The notes beneath the pieces are model-generated. The model ran no database searches, was not told where the DNA came from, and worked only from the letters and a program-made list of their open reading frames with translations. Below, piece by piece: positions 34,049 through 42,434 of a stretch of 64,000 nt of DNA. The DNA is from Candidatus Latescibacterota bacterium (lineage in GTDB: Bacteria; Latescibacterota; UBA2968; UBA8231): positions 1 to 64,000 of the forward strand of contig RKRN01000055.1 in assembly GCA_007571365.1 (NCBI GenBank). Reading direction: 5' to 3'. Every line of letters begins with the position of its first letter. The first letter of the stretch is position 1. A program made the position numbers and the translations under genes.

Positions 34049-34804
34049 TTGATTCACCGCAAAAAATCAAGCGAAATAGCGCACATTGCCGCGAGCTGCG
34101 AGATCGTCTTCGCCGTCCAGCAGAAGCTCGAAGTGCTCATCGCGCCTGGCGTCAGCACCTTCGAACTAGATCAAGTCGCCGAGGCCGAAATCTGCGCCTT
34201 AGGAGCAGTACCCGCTTTCAAGGGATACCACGGCTTCCCCTACTCAATTTGCGCTTCAGTAAACGCCGCAGTCGCGCATGGGTTTCCCGACGAAACTCCG
34301 TTGCAAGAGGGCGACATCGTCAGCATTGACGTGGGTGCCTGTCTCGGTGGTTACTATGGCGACGGGGCCTTTACCGTCGCGGTTGGCGCGGTCAGCACAC
34401 AGGCACAGCACCTTATCAATGGCACGCTCGACTGCCTCGCGCAGGGCATTGACTGCGCGCGGCCCGGCGGGCGGCTCTCCGACATTTCGCACGCCATCCA
34501 GCACCGCGCCGAGAGCCAAGGACTGGCCGTAGTGCGCGAGTACGGGGGCCACGGCATTGGCCGCGAATTGCACGAGTTACCCCACATCGAAAACTATGGT
34601 TCGCCCGGTAAAGGCCCGCTGCTCAAGCCGGGACACGTATTCTGTATCGAGCCGATTCTCTGCCTAGGGAGCCCGCAAATTGACCATCTCGATGACTGGA
34701 CTGCTCTCACCGCCGACCGCTCGCTTGCCGCTCACGCCGAACATACCGTCGCCATTACTGAGGACGGGCCCCGGATTCTGACCCTGCCCGCTGTGCCAGC
34801 ATGA
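34049..34804 (+). CDS. map: Methionine aminopeptidase, type I
   Basis: About 251 residues if it starts at the TTG at 34049 (giving 'LIHRKKSSEIAHIAASCEIV', the usual N-terminal wording); the frame stays open upstream to 33977 but that part is hydrophobic and unlike the family. It removes N-terminal Met from nascent proteins. The two-metal site is complete: 'DIVSIDVGACLGGYYGDGAF' (two Asp), 'GGHGIGRELHELPHIENYG' (His), 'FCIEPILCLG' (Glu) and 'AEHTVAITEDG' (Glu). Its stop overlaps the next ATG (ATGA). Not next to secY or infA as in many bacteria. Confidence 0.93.
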   Translation: MIHRKKSSEIAHIAASCEIVFAVQQKLEVLIAPGVSTFELDQVAEAEICALGAVPAFKGYHGFPYSICASVNAAVAHGFPDETPLQEGDIVSIDVGACLGGYYGDGAFTVAVGAVSTQAQHLINGTLDCLAQGIDCARPGGRLSDISHAIQHRAESQGLAVVREYGGHGIGRELHELPHIENYGSPGKGPLLKPGHVFCIEPILCLGSPQIDHLDDWTALTADRSLAAHAEHTVAITEDGPRILTLPAVPA

Positions 34805-35556
34805 AGGTCACCTTCCTCGGCACTGGCACCTCTATCGGGGTGCCGCGCATCGGCTGCTACTGCCCAGTTTGCGCCTCGGACGACCCGAAAAATAAGCGCC
34901 TGCGCTGTGCCTTACACTTAGCACATCAAGGCCGGTCAATCCTCGTTGATGCTGGCCCGGATCTCAGAACTCAGGCCCTGCGCTATCAGATCGACCGCGT
35001 CGATTGCGTGCTGTTGACTCACGGCCACGCCGATCATCTGCACGGCCTCGACGACGTGCGCGCCTATTGCTTTGACCGCGATCAGCCGCTGCCCTGCTAT
35101 GCGGATCCGCACACCATTGCACGTATCGAACGAGTCTTCGACTACGCTTTTGACAAAGACGCTCCAAGTGCGACGCCGCAGCTAGCCCTGCGTCCGATTG
35201 CCGGACCGTTCACAGCTTGTGGACTCGCCATTGAGCCGCTCACCATCTATCATGGCCGGTCCCCGGTTCTCGCCTTCCGCATCGGCAACTTCGCCTATGC
35301 CACGGACACTAATTACATTCCAGAGGCGGCCATGGCGCGACTGCATGGCCTAGAGGTTTTGGTCCTTGACGCGCTGCGCTACAAAGAACATCCCACCCAT
35401 TTCAACGTCGAGCAGGCGTTGGCCATTGTCGCCGAACTCCAGCCCGCTCGCACGTATTTCACGCATGTAGCCCACGACCTCGACCACCATCAGACCAATA
35501 CCGAACTCCCCTCCGGCGTACAACTAGCCTACGATGGATTGGCGTTGGAGTTATAA
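34801..35556 (+). CDS. PhnP-like metallo-beta-lactamase-fold hydrolase
   Basis: 251 residues. Motifs of the PhnP/MBL group: N-terminal 'VTFLGTGTSIGVPRIGC' with a Cys pair (CYCPVC), the metal-binding 'LLTHGHADHLHGLDD', then 'YATDTNYIPEAAM', 'VLDALRYKEHPTHFN' and 'YFTHVAHDLDHHQTN'. PhnP hydrolyses cyclic ribose phosphates; relatives act as phosphodiesterases of unknown substrate and are often near lipoate or peptidase genes. Coupled to map by a four-base overlap. Without other phn genes nearby, a phosphonate role is unlikely. Confidence 0.85.
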   Translation: MKVTFLGTGTSIGVPRIGCYCPVCASDDPKNKRLRCALHLAHQGRSILVDAGPDLRTQALRYQIDRVDCVLLTHGHADHLHGLDDVRAYCFDRDQPLPCYADPHTIARIERVFDYAFDKDAPSATPQLALRPIAGPFTACGLAIEPLTIYHGRSPVLAFRIGNFAYATDTNYIPEAAMARLHGLEVLVLDALRYKEHPTHFNVEQALAIVAELQPARTYFTHVAHDLDHHQTNTELPSGVQLAYDGLALEL

Positions 35557-35557
35557 C

Positions 35558-35597
35558 AAAAAACGAGGATGCCGCCGGTCTCCCGACGACATCCTCG
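35558..35597 (-). terminator. Rho-independent terminator of nrdJ
   Basis: Read on the minus strand: an outer stem CGAGGATG/CATCCTCG (35590-35597 with 35564-35571), an inner GC-rich stem CGTCGG/CCGGCG closed by one wobble pair, a four-base loop, then six T residues (35558-35563). It lies about 40 bases after the nrdJ stop. On the plus strand no T-run follows, so it is not bidirectional. Confidence 0.9.
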
Positions 35598-35634
35598 CCT
35601 CGAACAAAAAGCACAGTCCGGCTTTAGTTTAAGT

Positions 35635-37980
35635 TTAACACTTGGACCAGCCACAGTGCTTGCATATCAGACAGCTACTCTCATAAGCTACCGTCGCCCC
35701 GCACTCTGGACAGGTCGTTAGGGTCTTTGGCTCGCTGCTTGCAACGGAAAAAGATGGCCCGTCCTCGGAGGGCTGATTGCCTACCTTCCGCTGCAAATAG
35801 CGCTCCATCGCCTTGCCAATGGCGTCCGGCGTAGACAGGACCAACTCGCCATCTTCCCACACCGGACTCGGCCCCGAAATGCCCTTTAACTCGCTGATGA
35901 CTTCTTGGGGATCAACCCCCGAGCGCAGCGCAAGCGAAATCAGCCGACTAATGGCCTCAGACTGGGCGGCCGCATTGCCGCCCGCTTTGCCGATGGTGCT
36001 AAAGACTTCGCAGATTCCGTATTCGTCTTCGTTGATCGTTACATAGATCTTGCCCTCGCCGGTGTTGATCCGCTCGGTAATACCCGTGGTGACGGCCGGG
36101 CGACGACGACGGTGCCGAAAGCCATCCGGCCCGAGTGAATCTGGAATCTCCACAGCCGGAGTTTCAGCTTCCTTCTTGTCGGCTTGGCCCTCGGTCTGTA
36201 GGATGCCCTCGCGGCTACCCTCGCGGTACACCGTCACCCCTTTGAGGCCCTCCTTGTACGCGGTGATGTAAATGTCGGCGACCGTTTCTAGGGCGATGTC
36301 TTCGGGTAGGTTGATCGTCGAGGAAATGCTACTATCGGTGTACTTCTGGATCACGCCCTGCATCTTGACGCGGAAGTACGGGTCAATTTCGTGAGCTGTC
36401 ACGACGTAGTCGGGCAGGTCCTCGTCGCCGCCGAAGACGCGCTGGATGAGCGGGTGATAGACCTTGTATTCGCGGAAGCTTTCGCCGTCGTTCTGCTTTA
36501 CCCGGCGGGTGTAACTGGTGCAAAAGATCGGCTCAATCCCCGAACTCGTCTGCGCCACAATCGAACCCGTGCCGACCGGCGGCATGGTAATCAAGGTGCA
36601 GTTGCGCAGACCGTGCGCGGCGATTTTCTCTTGCAGGGCTTGGGGCAGGCCCTGGATAAATTTGCTCTGCTTGACGCCCTCCCAGCCGAAAAGCGGAAAG
36701 GAGCCCTTCTCTCGAGCCAGTTCGACCGACATTTCATAGGCGTTGTGACAGATGGTGGCCATAATGCGGTCAATGATCGCCAGAGCTTCGTCCGAATCGT
36801 ACTTGCTCTGCATCAAGACCAGCGCATCGGCCATGCCGGTGATACCCAAACCCACCCGGCGGTCGGATGCTACGGCTTCGCGGATTTTGGGCAAGGCATG
36901 ATTGTCCACGTTGTAATCAATGACGTTATCCAAAAAGCGGGTCGCCACGCGGGCGGCCTGCCCCAACTCCTCGTAGTCGAGTTCGCCATCGGCCCGGACG
37001 AAGTTCACCAAATTGAGATTGCCTAAGTTGCAGGCTGTGTACGAGGCCAGTGGCTGTTCGCCGCAGGGATTAGTACTAGTGAGTGGATTGGCGTATTCGA
37101 CATTGTGGTGCTCGCGCATCGTGTCCCAAAAAATGATGCCCGGCTCGGCACTAGCGTGGGCATTGGCAATGATCTTGTCCCACAATTGGCGCGCTTTGAC
37201 CGTGCGGAACACCTTGCTCCCCCAGCGCAAGTCAAAGTCTGAGTCGGCCAACACAGCCTGCATGAACTCATGGGTGATCAGTACGCTGATATTGGCGTAC
37301 TGCACTTTGGTGCGATTGGAGTCGTTTTTGATGGTGATGAAGTCTTCGATATCGGGATGATCGACCCGCAAGGTCAGCATCAGAGCACCGCGGCGACCGG
37401 CTTGGGAGACGGCATTGGTGCTCTCAGAGAGCAGGTTCATAAAGGCGGTGCAACCCGGCGAAGCATCCACCGTGGCGTTGACCGGAGCCCCCTGCGGCCT
37501 GAGAATCGACAAGTCCGTGCCGACCCCACCGCCCGTGCGGTACACCATCGCCGATTCGCTCAGACAGCGATAGATGCCTTCCAAGCTGTCCTCTTCAATG
37601 GGGATGACATAGCAGTTGGACAGCGTCGGCTTGCGCCTAGCCTCGTCGCGGCCAGCACCGTGCATGACGCGCCCGCCGGGGATGAACTTGAAATCCATTA
37701 ATAGCGAGAAGAAGCGGTCGTACCAGTATTGGGGATCCTTCTCTACCGAGGCCATCGCCCGGGCGATGCGATCCCAGATGTGCAGCGGGCCGGTTTCGCC
37801 GGGTGCCAAGTACTTGTTGTGCAAAACGTCAATGGCGAGATCGTTGTCGCCGTAATAGGTCTTAGCATCGGCGGCACGGGCCAAGAGAGCGTCGTGGCCG
37901 TTGCGCTTGAGCCCGTGGCCTTCAAGTTGTGCCAGCATATCTTTAAAGCGGTGTGCGACTGCGCGTTCGGACTCCATCAT
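35635..37980 (-). CDS. nrdJ: Adenosylcobalamin-dependent (class II) ribonucleotide reductase
   Basis: 781 residues. It reduces ribonucleotides to deoxyribonucleotides with vitamin B12 and works with or without oxygen. Visible: 'GGRVMHGAGRDEARRKPTLSN' , 'RTGGGVGTDLSILRP', the active-site loop 'TSTNPCGEQPLASYTACNLG' with its Cys and Glu, and 'GVTVYREGSREG'. The C-terminal ~100 residues carry a TSCPD-type region ('GEGKIYVTINEDEYGICEVF') and end in a CxxC...CxxC...C zinc/redox tail ('CPECGATVAYESSCLICKHC'). Two adjacent ATGs, with GGGAGGG just upstream. Upstream region contains an NrdR box; nrdR is the next gene on the same strand. Confidence 0.96.
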   Translation of the reverse strand: MMESERAVAHRFKDMLAQLEGHGLKRNGHDALLARAADAKTYYGDNDLAIDVLHNKYLAPGETGPLHIWDRIARAMASVEKDPQYWYDRFFSLLMDFKFIPGGRVMHGAGRDEARRKPTLSNCYVIPIEEDSLEGIYRCLSESAMVYRTGGGVGTDLSILRPQGAPVNATVDASPGCTAFMNLLSESTNAVSQAGRRGALMLTLRVDHPDIEDFITIKNDSNRTKVQYANISVLITHEFMQAVLADSDFDLRWGSKVFRTVKARQLWDKIIANAHASAEPGIIFWDTMREHHNVEYANPLTSTNPCGEQPLASYTACNLGNLNLVNFVRADGELDYEELGQAARVATRFLDNVIDYNVDNHALPKIREAVASDRRVGLGITGMADALVLMQSKYDSDEALAIIDRIMATICHNAYEMSVELAREKGSFPLFGWEGVKQSKFIQGLPQALQEKIAAHGLRNCTLITMPPVGTGSIVAQTSSGIEPIFCTSYTRRVKQNDGESFREYKVYHPLIQRVFGGDEDLPDYVVTAHEIDPYFRVKMQGVIQKYTDSSISSTINLPEDIALETVADIYITAYKEGLKGVTVYREGSREGILQTEGQADKKEAETPAVEIPDSLGPDGFRHRRRRPAVTTGITERINTGEGKIYVTINEDEYGICEVFSTIGKAGGNAAAQSEAISRLISLALRSGVDPQEVISELKGISGPSPVWEDGELVLSTPDAIGKAMERYLQRKVGNQPSEDGPSFSVASSEPKTLTTCPECGATVAYESSCLICKHCGWSKC

Positions 37981-38091
37981 GCCCTCCCATTAAAACAAAA
38001 AAGTCCATGGGCGAAGTGGAAAACATCGCCAAAATAAGTTAACTGCTGTTAGGATCAGGGGAGAGCAAACAAAAAAGTGCAGCCCTAAAAT

Positions 38092-38136
38092 ACACTATCT
38101 TAGAGCATTACACTCGTTTGACACAAGATGTTGTGT
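38092..38136 (-). promoter_or_regulatory. NrdR box overlapping a candidate nrdJ promoter
   Basis: ACACAAGATGTTGTGT at 38121-38136 is a near-perfect 16-bp palindrome that fits the NrdR-box consensus acaCwAtATaTwGtgt. A weaker half-site, ACACTAT, begins at 38092. On the minus strand TTGTGT (38121-38126) and TAAGAT (38097-38102), 18 bases apart, could be the nrdJ promoter, so NrdR binding would cover both promoter elements. The nrdJ start is about 115 bases downstream. Confidence 0.75.
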
Positions 38137-38242
38137 CGAGGTCTAAAGTAGAGTAGGGGCGGATACTTGTCAAGTCAAAAACAAGGCCCAGAGCAATTTC
38201 TTTTTAATTCAGTTACGACGCACGAAAAACACAGCACCGACC

Positions 38243-38695
38243 TCAATTACTGGCCAATTGCTCCAATTCGCGCATGAAATCGCTCTTGTCCTTGAACTGA
38301 CGATAGACCGAGGCAAAACGCACATACGCCACATCGTTGAGCTGGCGCAGATGCTCTATAATGCGCTCGCCGATCTGCTTGGAGGGAATTTCTTTCACGT
38401 TGAGACTGCCCACTTCGGCCTCGACCTGATCGACGAGTTGCTCGATTTCCTCGGCCGAAACGGTCGTCTTGTAACAGGCTATCTGTATCTTGTCGAGTAG
38501 TTTGCTGCGATCAAAAGGCTCGCGGCGACCGTCGGCTTTGATGACAGATAGGGGTACGTTTTCGATATACTCATAGGTTGTAAAGCGCTTGGCACAGCTT
38601 ATGCACTCGCGGCGACGGCGAATCGCTATACCTTCGCGACACGACCGCGAATCCACCACCCGATCTTCTTCACAATTGCAATAGGGACACCGCAT
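38243..38695 (-). CDS. nrdR: Transcriptional repressor NrdR
   Basis: 150 residues, standard length. N-terminal zinc ribbon 'MRCPYCNCEEDRVVDSR' with 'RRRECISCAKRFTTYE', followed by an ATP-cone domain ('VIKADGRREPFDRSKLLDKI'). It senses ATP/dATP and represses ribonucleotide reductase genes by binding NrdR boxes; one lies immediately downstream before nrdJ. GGGAGG precedes the ATG. Complete. Confidence 0.96.
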   Translation of the reverse strand: MRCPYCNCEEDRVVDSRSCREGIAIRRRRECISCAKRFTTYEYIENVPLSVIKADGRREPFDRSKLLDKIQIACYKTTVSAEEIEQLVDQVEAEVGSLNVKEIPSKQIGERIIEHLRQLNDVAYVRFASVYRQFKDKSDFMRELEQLASN

Positions 38696-38807
38696 AGATC
38701 AATCCTCCCACTAGTCTGTTCAGAGTACTGTGGACGGTGCTTGTGCGGGGAAGAAAGAAAAGGGAAGTACTACTAAATATAGAAGAAATAGGAGGATATG
38801 GCAACCG

Positions 38808-39464
38808 TCAGTTGAGCCTGAAGGTGAAGGGCAAACTAACCCAAACCTTGACGGGCCTGTCGTTTTGCATCGCCGGCGTAAACTCCGACTGGCGAGCGGC
38901 CGCTCGGGCGACCTCGTGGAATACCTTGGGCCCTGTGATCTCGCCGATCTGCTCAACCTTGCCGTCTTTGCCCACGAGCGCGGTGACAAACACCTTGCCA
39001 GTAATATTGGCCTTCTGGGCGGTAGCCGGATACTTCGGCTTCACTTTTTTAATGAGCACAGGCTTTTTCTCGACCCGCCACAGCTCGACGATTTCCTCTT
39101 CCTCTTCTAACTCAACCACCTCAACCACCTCTTCCTCTAATGGCGGCGGCGGTGCCAGATCGTCGAGACCGAAATCAAGGTCTGTGTCCTCAATGGTCAC
39201 ATCATCCGGGACATCCGGGTTGTCGGTAGGCACGGGCACGACCGGTCGGGCTGGTGGTGGCGGCCGGCGTTCCTGTTTGGTCTCGGGAATTTCTTCGAGT
39301 TGAATGACAATTGGCTCTTCGGATTTGGCGTAGGCTTCCGGCTCAAAGCTAGGGAAGAAGCCAAAGAGGGCCGCATGCAAGAGGGTGGAAAGACCTGTAC
39401 AGGCCCATAACGTCTTTCGGTACGTCAACCGCAGGTTGGCTTCAGGCTGTTTGCCGCGGATCAT
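38808..39464 (-). CDS. tonB: TonB-family energy transducer
   Basis: 218 residues: one N-terminal membrane helix (LWACTGLSTLLHAALFGFF), a Pro-rich spacer (RRPPPPARPVVPVP) that turns strongly acidic (VEVVELEEEEEIVELW), and a C-terminal TonB domain with 'KPKYPATAQKANITGKVFV' and 'AARQSEFTPAMQNDRPV'. It passes proton-motive energy from ExbB/ExbD to outer-membrane transporters. Usual TonB spacers are Pro-Lys plus Pro-Glu; here the acidic part dominates. Overlaps exbD by four bases, last gene of the operon. Confidence 0.92.
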   Translation of the reverse strand: MIRGKQPEANLRLTYRKTLWACTGLSTLLHAALFGFFPSFEPEAYAKSEEPIVIQLEEIPETKQERRPPPPARPVVPVPTDNPDVPDDVTIEDTDLDFGLDDLAPPPPLEEEVVEVVELEEEEEIVELWRVEKKPVLIKKVKPKYPATAQKANITGKVFVTALVGKDGKVEQIGEITGPKVFHEVARAAARQSEFTPAMQNDRPVKVWVSLPFTFRLN

Positions 39465-39874
39465 TCGTCCAACTCCCGCTTTGTGGAGAAATTGACCCGC
39501 AGGGCTTCGACCTTGCGCAATTCCTCCATGACATCGGAAATCACCCCGAACTCGGAGTCTTTATCGCCCCGCAACGAGATGATCAACCGAGGATTGGCCG
39601 TCAGGTACCTATGCACCAACTTGCCCACTTCAGAAAGCGGGATATTCCGGTCTTCAATGTTGACGACCCCTTCGCTGTTGACCCAAACCTGCAATACGTT
39701 GCGACGGCTTTCTAGTTTTTCAATTTTTTCGGCTTGTGGCAATTCTACCGGCACGCCCCGATAGCGCACGAAAACCGTCGAAACCATAAAAAACACGAGG
39801 AGCAAGAAGGATATATCAGCCATGGAGGCCGTGGGAATGACACTAACTACTTTGGCTTTGCGTACGAATTTCAT
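39461..39874 (-). CDS. exbD: ExbD/TolR-family proton channel component (second copy)
   Basis: 137 residues. Single N-terminal membrane helix with the channel aspartate in 'PTASMADISFLLLVFFMVSTVF', then a periplasmic domain ('VWVNSEGVVNIEDR', 'LIISLRGDKDSEFGVISDVM'). Works with ExbB and TonB. The two ExbD copies are the same length and share most motifs, separated by three bases. Together they may form a hetero-pair in the channel. Confidence 0.93.
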   Translation of the reverse strand: MKFVRKAKVVSVIPTASMADISFLLLVFFMVSTVFVRYRGVPVELPQAEKIEKLESRRNVLQVWVNSEGVVNIEDRNIPLSEVGKLVHRYLTANPRLIISLRGDKDSEFGVISDVMEELRKVEALRVNFSTKRELDE

Positions 39875-39877
39875 CGA

Positions 39878-40291
39878 CTATTCTTCCGGGTTGGCAATCG
39901 AGATTTTGGTGGCCCCGGCCAGTTTGAGCTCGTCTAACACATCAACAAAGGTCCGATAGGTAGCCCCGCGCTCGGTCTTGAGCGAGACGATCAGATTCTC
40001 GTTTTCTCGCAGACGCCCTTCGATTCGCGCCTTGAGCTCGGCAAACGGCACGGGCGTTAACTGATCATTCTCAAAAAAGGCGACTTGATCGCGGGCGTTG
40101 ATCCACACGTTGAGAATATTCTTTTCTTGTATTTCCTTAGTCTCGCCCACCGGCGGCAAGTGCAACGAAAGACCCTTGTCTTGGTTCATGGTAGTCGTGA
40201 CGAGGAAGAACACGATCAGCAAAAAGGCGATATCCGCCATCGAAGCCGTGGGGATTTCCGGGGAGACCCGGCTCTGACGCCTTCCAATCAC
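39878..40291 (-). CDS. exbD: ExbD/TolR-family proton channel component (first copy)
   Basis: 137 residues, with 'IPTASMADIAFLLIVFFLVTTTM' as the membrane helix and channel aspartate and 'LNVWINARDQVAFFEND' plus 'NLIVSLKTERGATYRTFVDVL' in the periplasmic part. Directly follows exbB by two bases. Tandem exbD copies are common next to exbB in Bacteroidota-like and related diderms. Confidence 0.93.
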   Translation of the reverse strand: MIGRRQSRVSPEIPTASMADIAFLLIVFFLVTTTMNQDKGLSLHLPPVGETKEIQEKNILNVWINARDQVAFFENDQLTPVPFAELKARIEGRLRENENLIVSLKTERGATYRTFVDVLDELKLAGATKISIANPEE

Positions 40292-40293
40292 GC

Positions 40294-40923
40294 CTAGGCT
40301 CCTCGGTGCTCGCGCTCGGCCAATAAGTCGATCAATAAGTCGATAAAGTTGGCCGTCTGTTCGGTCATGTCGGCGATGATCTTATCGATGCGACTGGCGC
40401 AGAAGTTGTAGCAAAACTGGATCAGGATGCCCACGATCAGACCCGCAGCTGTGGTGATTAGGGCCTCGGAAATACCACCGGCAACCATGGAAGGCTCGAC
40501 ATCGCCAGCTTTCTTGATCGCCTGAAAGGCGTTGATCATACCACTGACCGTGCCCAAAAAGCCGATCATCGGGGCCAAGTTAGCTACGGTCGAGAGCCAG
40601 ACCATGCCGCGCTCGAGAAAGGCCATCTCTACCGCACCAGAGTTGTCAATGGCTTTCTCGACGTGGTCAATGCCGCGCTCCAAGCGCAGGAGCCCAGCGT
40701 GGATAACGGAGGCAATCGGACCGCGCGTGTTTGAGCACAACTCAGCCGCGGCCTCGGGGTCTCCGTCTTTGAGTGCTTTTTCGAGGCCCTTGAAAAAACT
40801 CTCAGCATCAATCGACGACCGCGACAGATTGTACAGGCGCTCAATAGCCACTCCAACGCCGACGATGAGTAGAACGAGTAAGGGATACATGGCCCATCCA
40901 CCGTCGTGAAAAAGATCTAGCAT
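40294..40923 (-). CDS. exbB: ExbB/TolQ/MotA-family proton channel protein
   Basis: 209 residues from the ATG at 40923 (GAGGAG six bases upstream); a TTG 15 bases earlier is less likely. Three membrane segments: the N-terminal 'WAMYPLLVLLIVGVGVAIERLY', and the pair around 'VANLAPMIGFLGTVSGMINAF' and 'SEALITTAAGLIVGILIQF', which match the MotA/TolQ/ExbB domain. Forms the pentameric channel around ExbD. Confidence 0.95.
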   Translation of the reverse strand: MLDLFHDGGWAMYPLLVLLIVGVGVAIERLYNLSRSSIDAESFFKGLEKALKDGDPEAAAELCSNTRGPIASVIHAGLLRLERGIDHVEKAIDNSGAVEMAFLERGMVWLSTVANLAPMIGFLGTVSGMINAFQAIKKAGDVEPSMVAGGISEALITTAAGLIVGILIQFCYNFCASRIDKIIADMTEQTANFIDLLIDLLAEREHRGA

Positions 40924-40972
40924 TTTTTCTCCTCGCAAATGTTAGCCCCGGCCCAACAGACCGGAGCGGTGT

Positions 40973-42094
40973 TTAGTTTTGCTCCTCTTGAGCCTCTTCG
41001 CCCCCGAAGAACTGCCGCTTGAGCTTTTCTTCTTCGGTTTCGGGCGGTCGGAGCTGCCAGATGCGCTGCTGGGCCACCTTTTCCCAAGCCGGATCGGCTT
41101 TGGCTTTCTCAAAGGCGGCGATGGCCTCTTCCTCGTCGCCCTCTTTCACCAGATTGTCACCTTTGAGTAGCAGTAGGTGTGCATCCTTGGGATTTACCTT
41201 CAGCCCCCGCCCCAGCCACTTTTTTGCCGCGGAGAACTCGCTGCGGCCTTGGTGCCACTCTACTAGCTCAGCTATGCTCGGCAAATCCTTGGGGTCAGCC
41301 TCTACCATGCCCTTGAGGCCCTTGCAGCGCCAAGTGTCGTCGTCCTCTTCAGAGGCAATTGATGCAATGCGGTTATAGTAGGAATAGGCGTTCTGAGAAT
41401 CCACCTTGGCCAATTTCAACAGCGTGTCGTAAGCCCCTTCGATATCGCCGACCTTTAGCTTCAGTTCGACGATGCTCTCCAATTGGTCGACTCCGCCCGT
41501 CCCGCCCTCGACTTGGCGTTTACACCACTCAAGTGCTTGCTCCACCTGTCCCAACTCCTGGTGCAACAACGCAAGTATTTCAAATAGATCGGCATCCTCT
41601 GCCCCATCCTCGATCAACTTCTCGTAGTGGGCGACAGCTTGCTCGTTGTGGCCTTCACGGCGATAGAGATCGGCTAATTTGTGACGATGTTCAGCCGCGT
41701 CCGGTTTTTTGAGCAATACGCGCTCCAAGCTCCAAGCAGCCGAATCGGGAAAGTCAGCTTGATAGACCGAATAGAGAAGCAGATTGGTATTCAGATGCAG
41801 TGAGTCAATACTGATTGCTTGGCGCAGTGCAGTACGCACACCGACATAATCCTTTTTTTGGTAATACACCTTTCCCAAGAAGTAGGCGGCCTGTAGGTCT
41901 TGAGGGCTATATTGCAAAAGAGTCGTATAATAGCTTATAGCTCTGTCGTACTCTTTGTTTTGGCGAGCTGTCTTGGCGTAGTACTTATACTTGCGGATTG
42001 AATCCGCCTTTGCAATTTCTTCGGCCTCAACCCCGGGACCAAAAATTAAAGTACAGATCGCTAGTCCTAAAGTACGCATCAGATTACATTTCAC
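40973..42094 (-). CDS. Exported tetratricopeptide-repeat protein, first gene of the ton operon
   Basis: 373 residues with signal peptide ('MRTLGLAICTLIFGPGVEAEE'), possibly starting at the second Met (42079). At least six TPR-like units ('YDRAISYYTTLLQYSPQDLQAA', 'NEQAVAHYEKLIEDGAEDADLF', 'EEEAIAAFEKAKADPAWEKV', shown as fragments). Lies 49 bases before exbB on the same strand. Periplasmic TPR proteins next to TonB-ExbBD are often taken as partners that organise or load TonB-dependent transport; that role here is inference from position. Confidence 0.85.
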   Translation of the reverse strand: MKCNLMRTLGLAICTLIFGPGVEAEEIAKADSIRKYKYYAKTARQNKEYDRAISYYTTLLQYSPQDLQAAYFLGKVYYQKKDYVGVRTALRQAISIDSLHLNTNLLLYSVYQADFPDSAAWSLERVLLKKPDAAEHRHKLADLYRREGHNEQAVAHYEKLIEDGAEDADLFEILALLHQELGQVEQALEWCKRQVEGGTGGVDQLESIVELKLKVGDIEGAYDTLLKLAKVDSQNAYSYYNRIASIASEEDDDTWRCKGLKGMVEADPKDLPSIAELVEWHQGRSEFSAAKKWLGRGLKVNPKDAHLLLLKGDNLVKEGDEEEAIAAFEKAKADPAWEKVAQQRIWQLRPPETEEEKLKRQFFGGEEAQEEQN

Positions 42095-42434
42095 GGTAGG
42101 TAATCCTCAATATGGCTACGGTCAATTCGCGGTTCATCGCCTTAAAACCAACCCTTCACTGAGTCGTCAAGATATGGATTTACCCTTTGAGATGCAACTT
42201 CAGCAACTTCAAAGACCGCATAAATATCGCAGTATTATAACGACTCCCGCCATTACATCTTTATAGCAACTGCGTTACATTTTCGCAGTTTGCCTCGCAT
42301 CTGTAGATTGACAAGTATTTATTTTTAATGCACTTTATTCACTATTTATCAACGCTTTTACGCGCTCATCCGAACTAGCACCACGTTTACTTCTGCCGGA
42401 TTCAAATGGCAGGGCTAATCTGAGAGGAGCAGCC
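42095..42434. promoter_or_regulatory. AT-rich divergent intergenic region with promoters for the ton operon and accD
   Basis: 340 bases without a convincing gene and clearly richer in A+T than the flanks. On the minus strand TATAAT at 42234-42239 is a perfect -10 for the TPR-exbB-exbD-tonB unit, with only a weak -35 near 42257. On the plus strand TTGACA at 42308-42313 is a perfect -35 toward accD, with only weak -10 candidates (for example CACTTT at 42331, 17 bases on). No RNA gene or hairpin was recognised. Confidence 0.5.

Noticed and set aside
38118-38124. TTGACA on the plus strand inside the NrdR region
   Set aside because: No plus-strand gene follows before the minus-strand nrdR; the hexamer arises from the palindrome.
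37981-38242. Possible cobalamin riboswitch before the B12-dependent reductase
   Set aside because: No B12-box (GCCACTG-like) or extended leader structure is visible; the region is better explained by the NrdR box and promoter.
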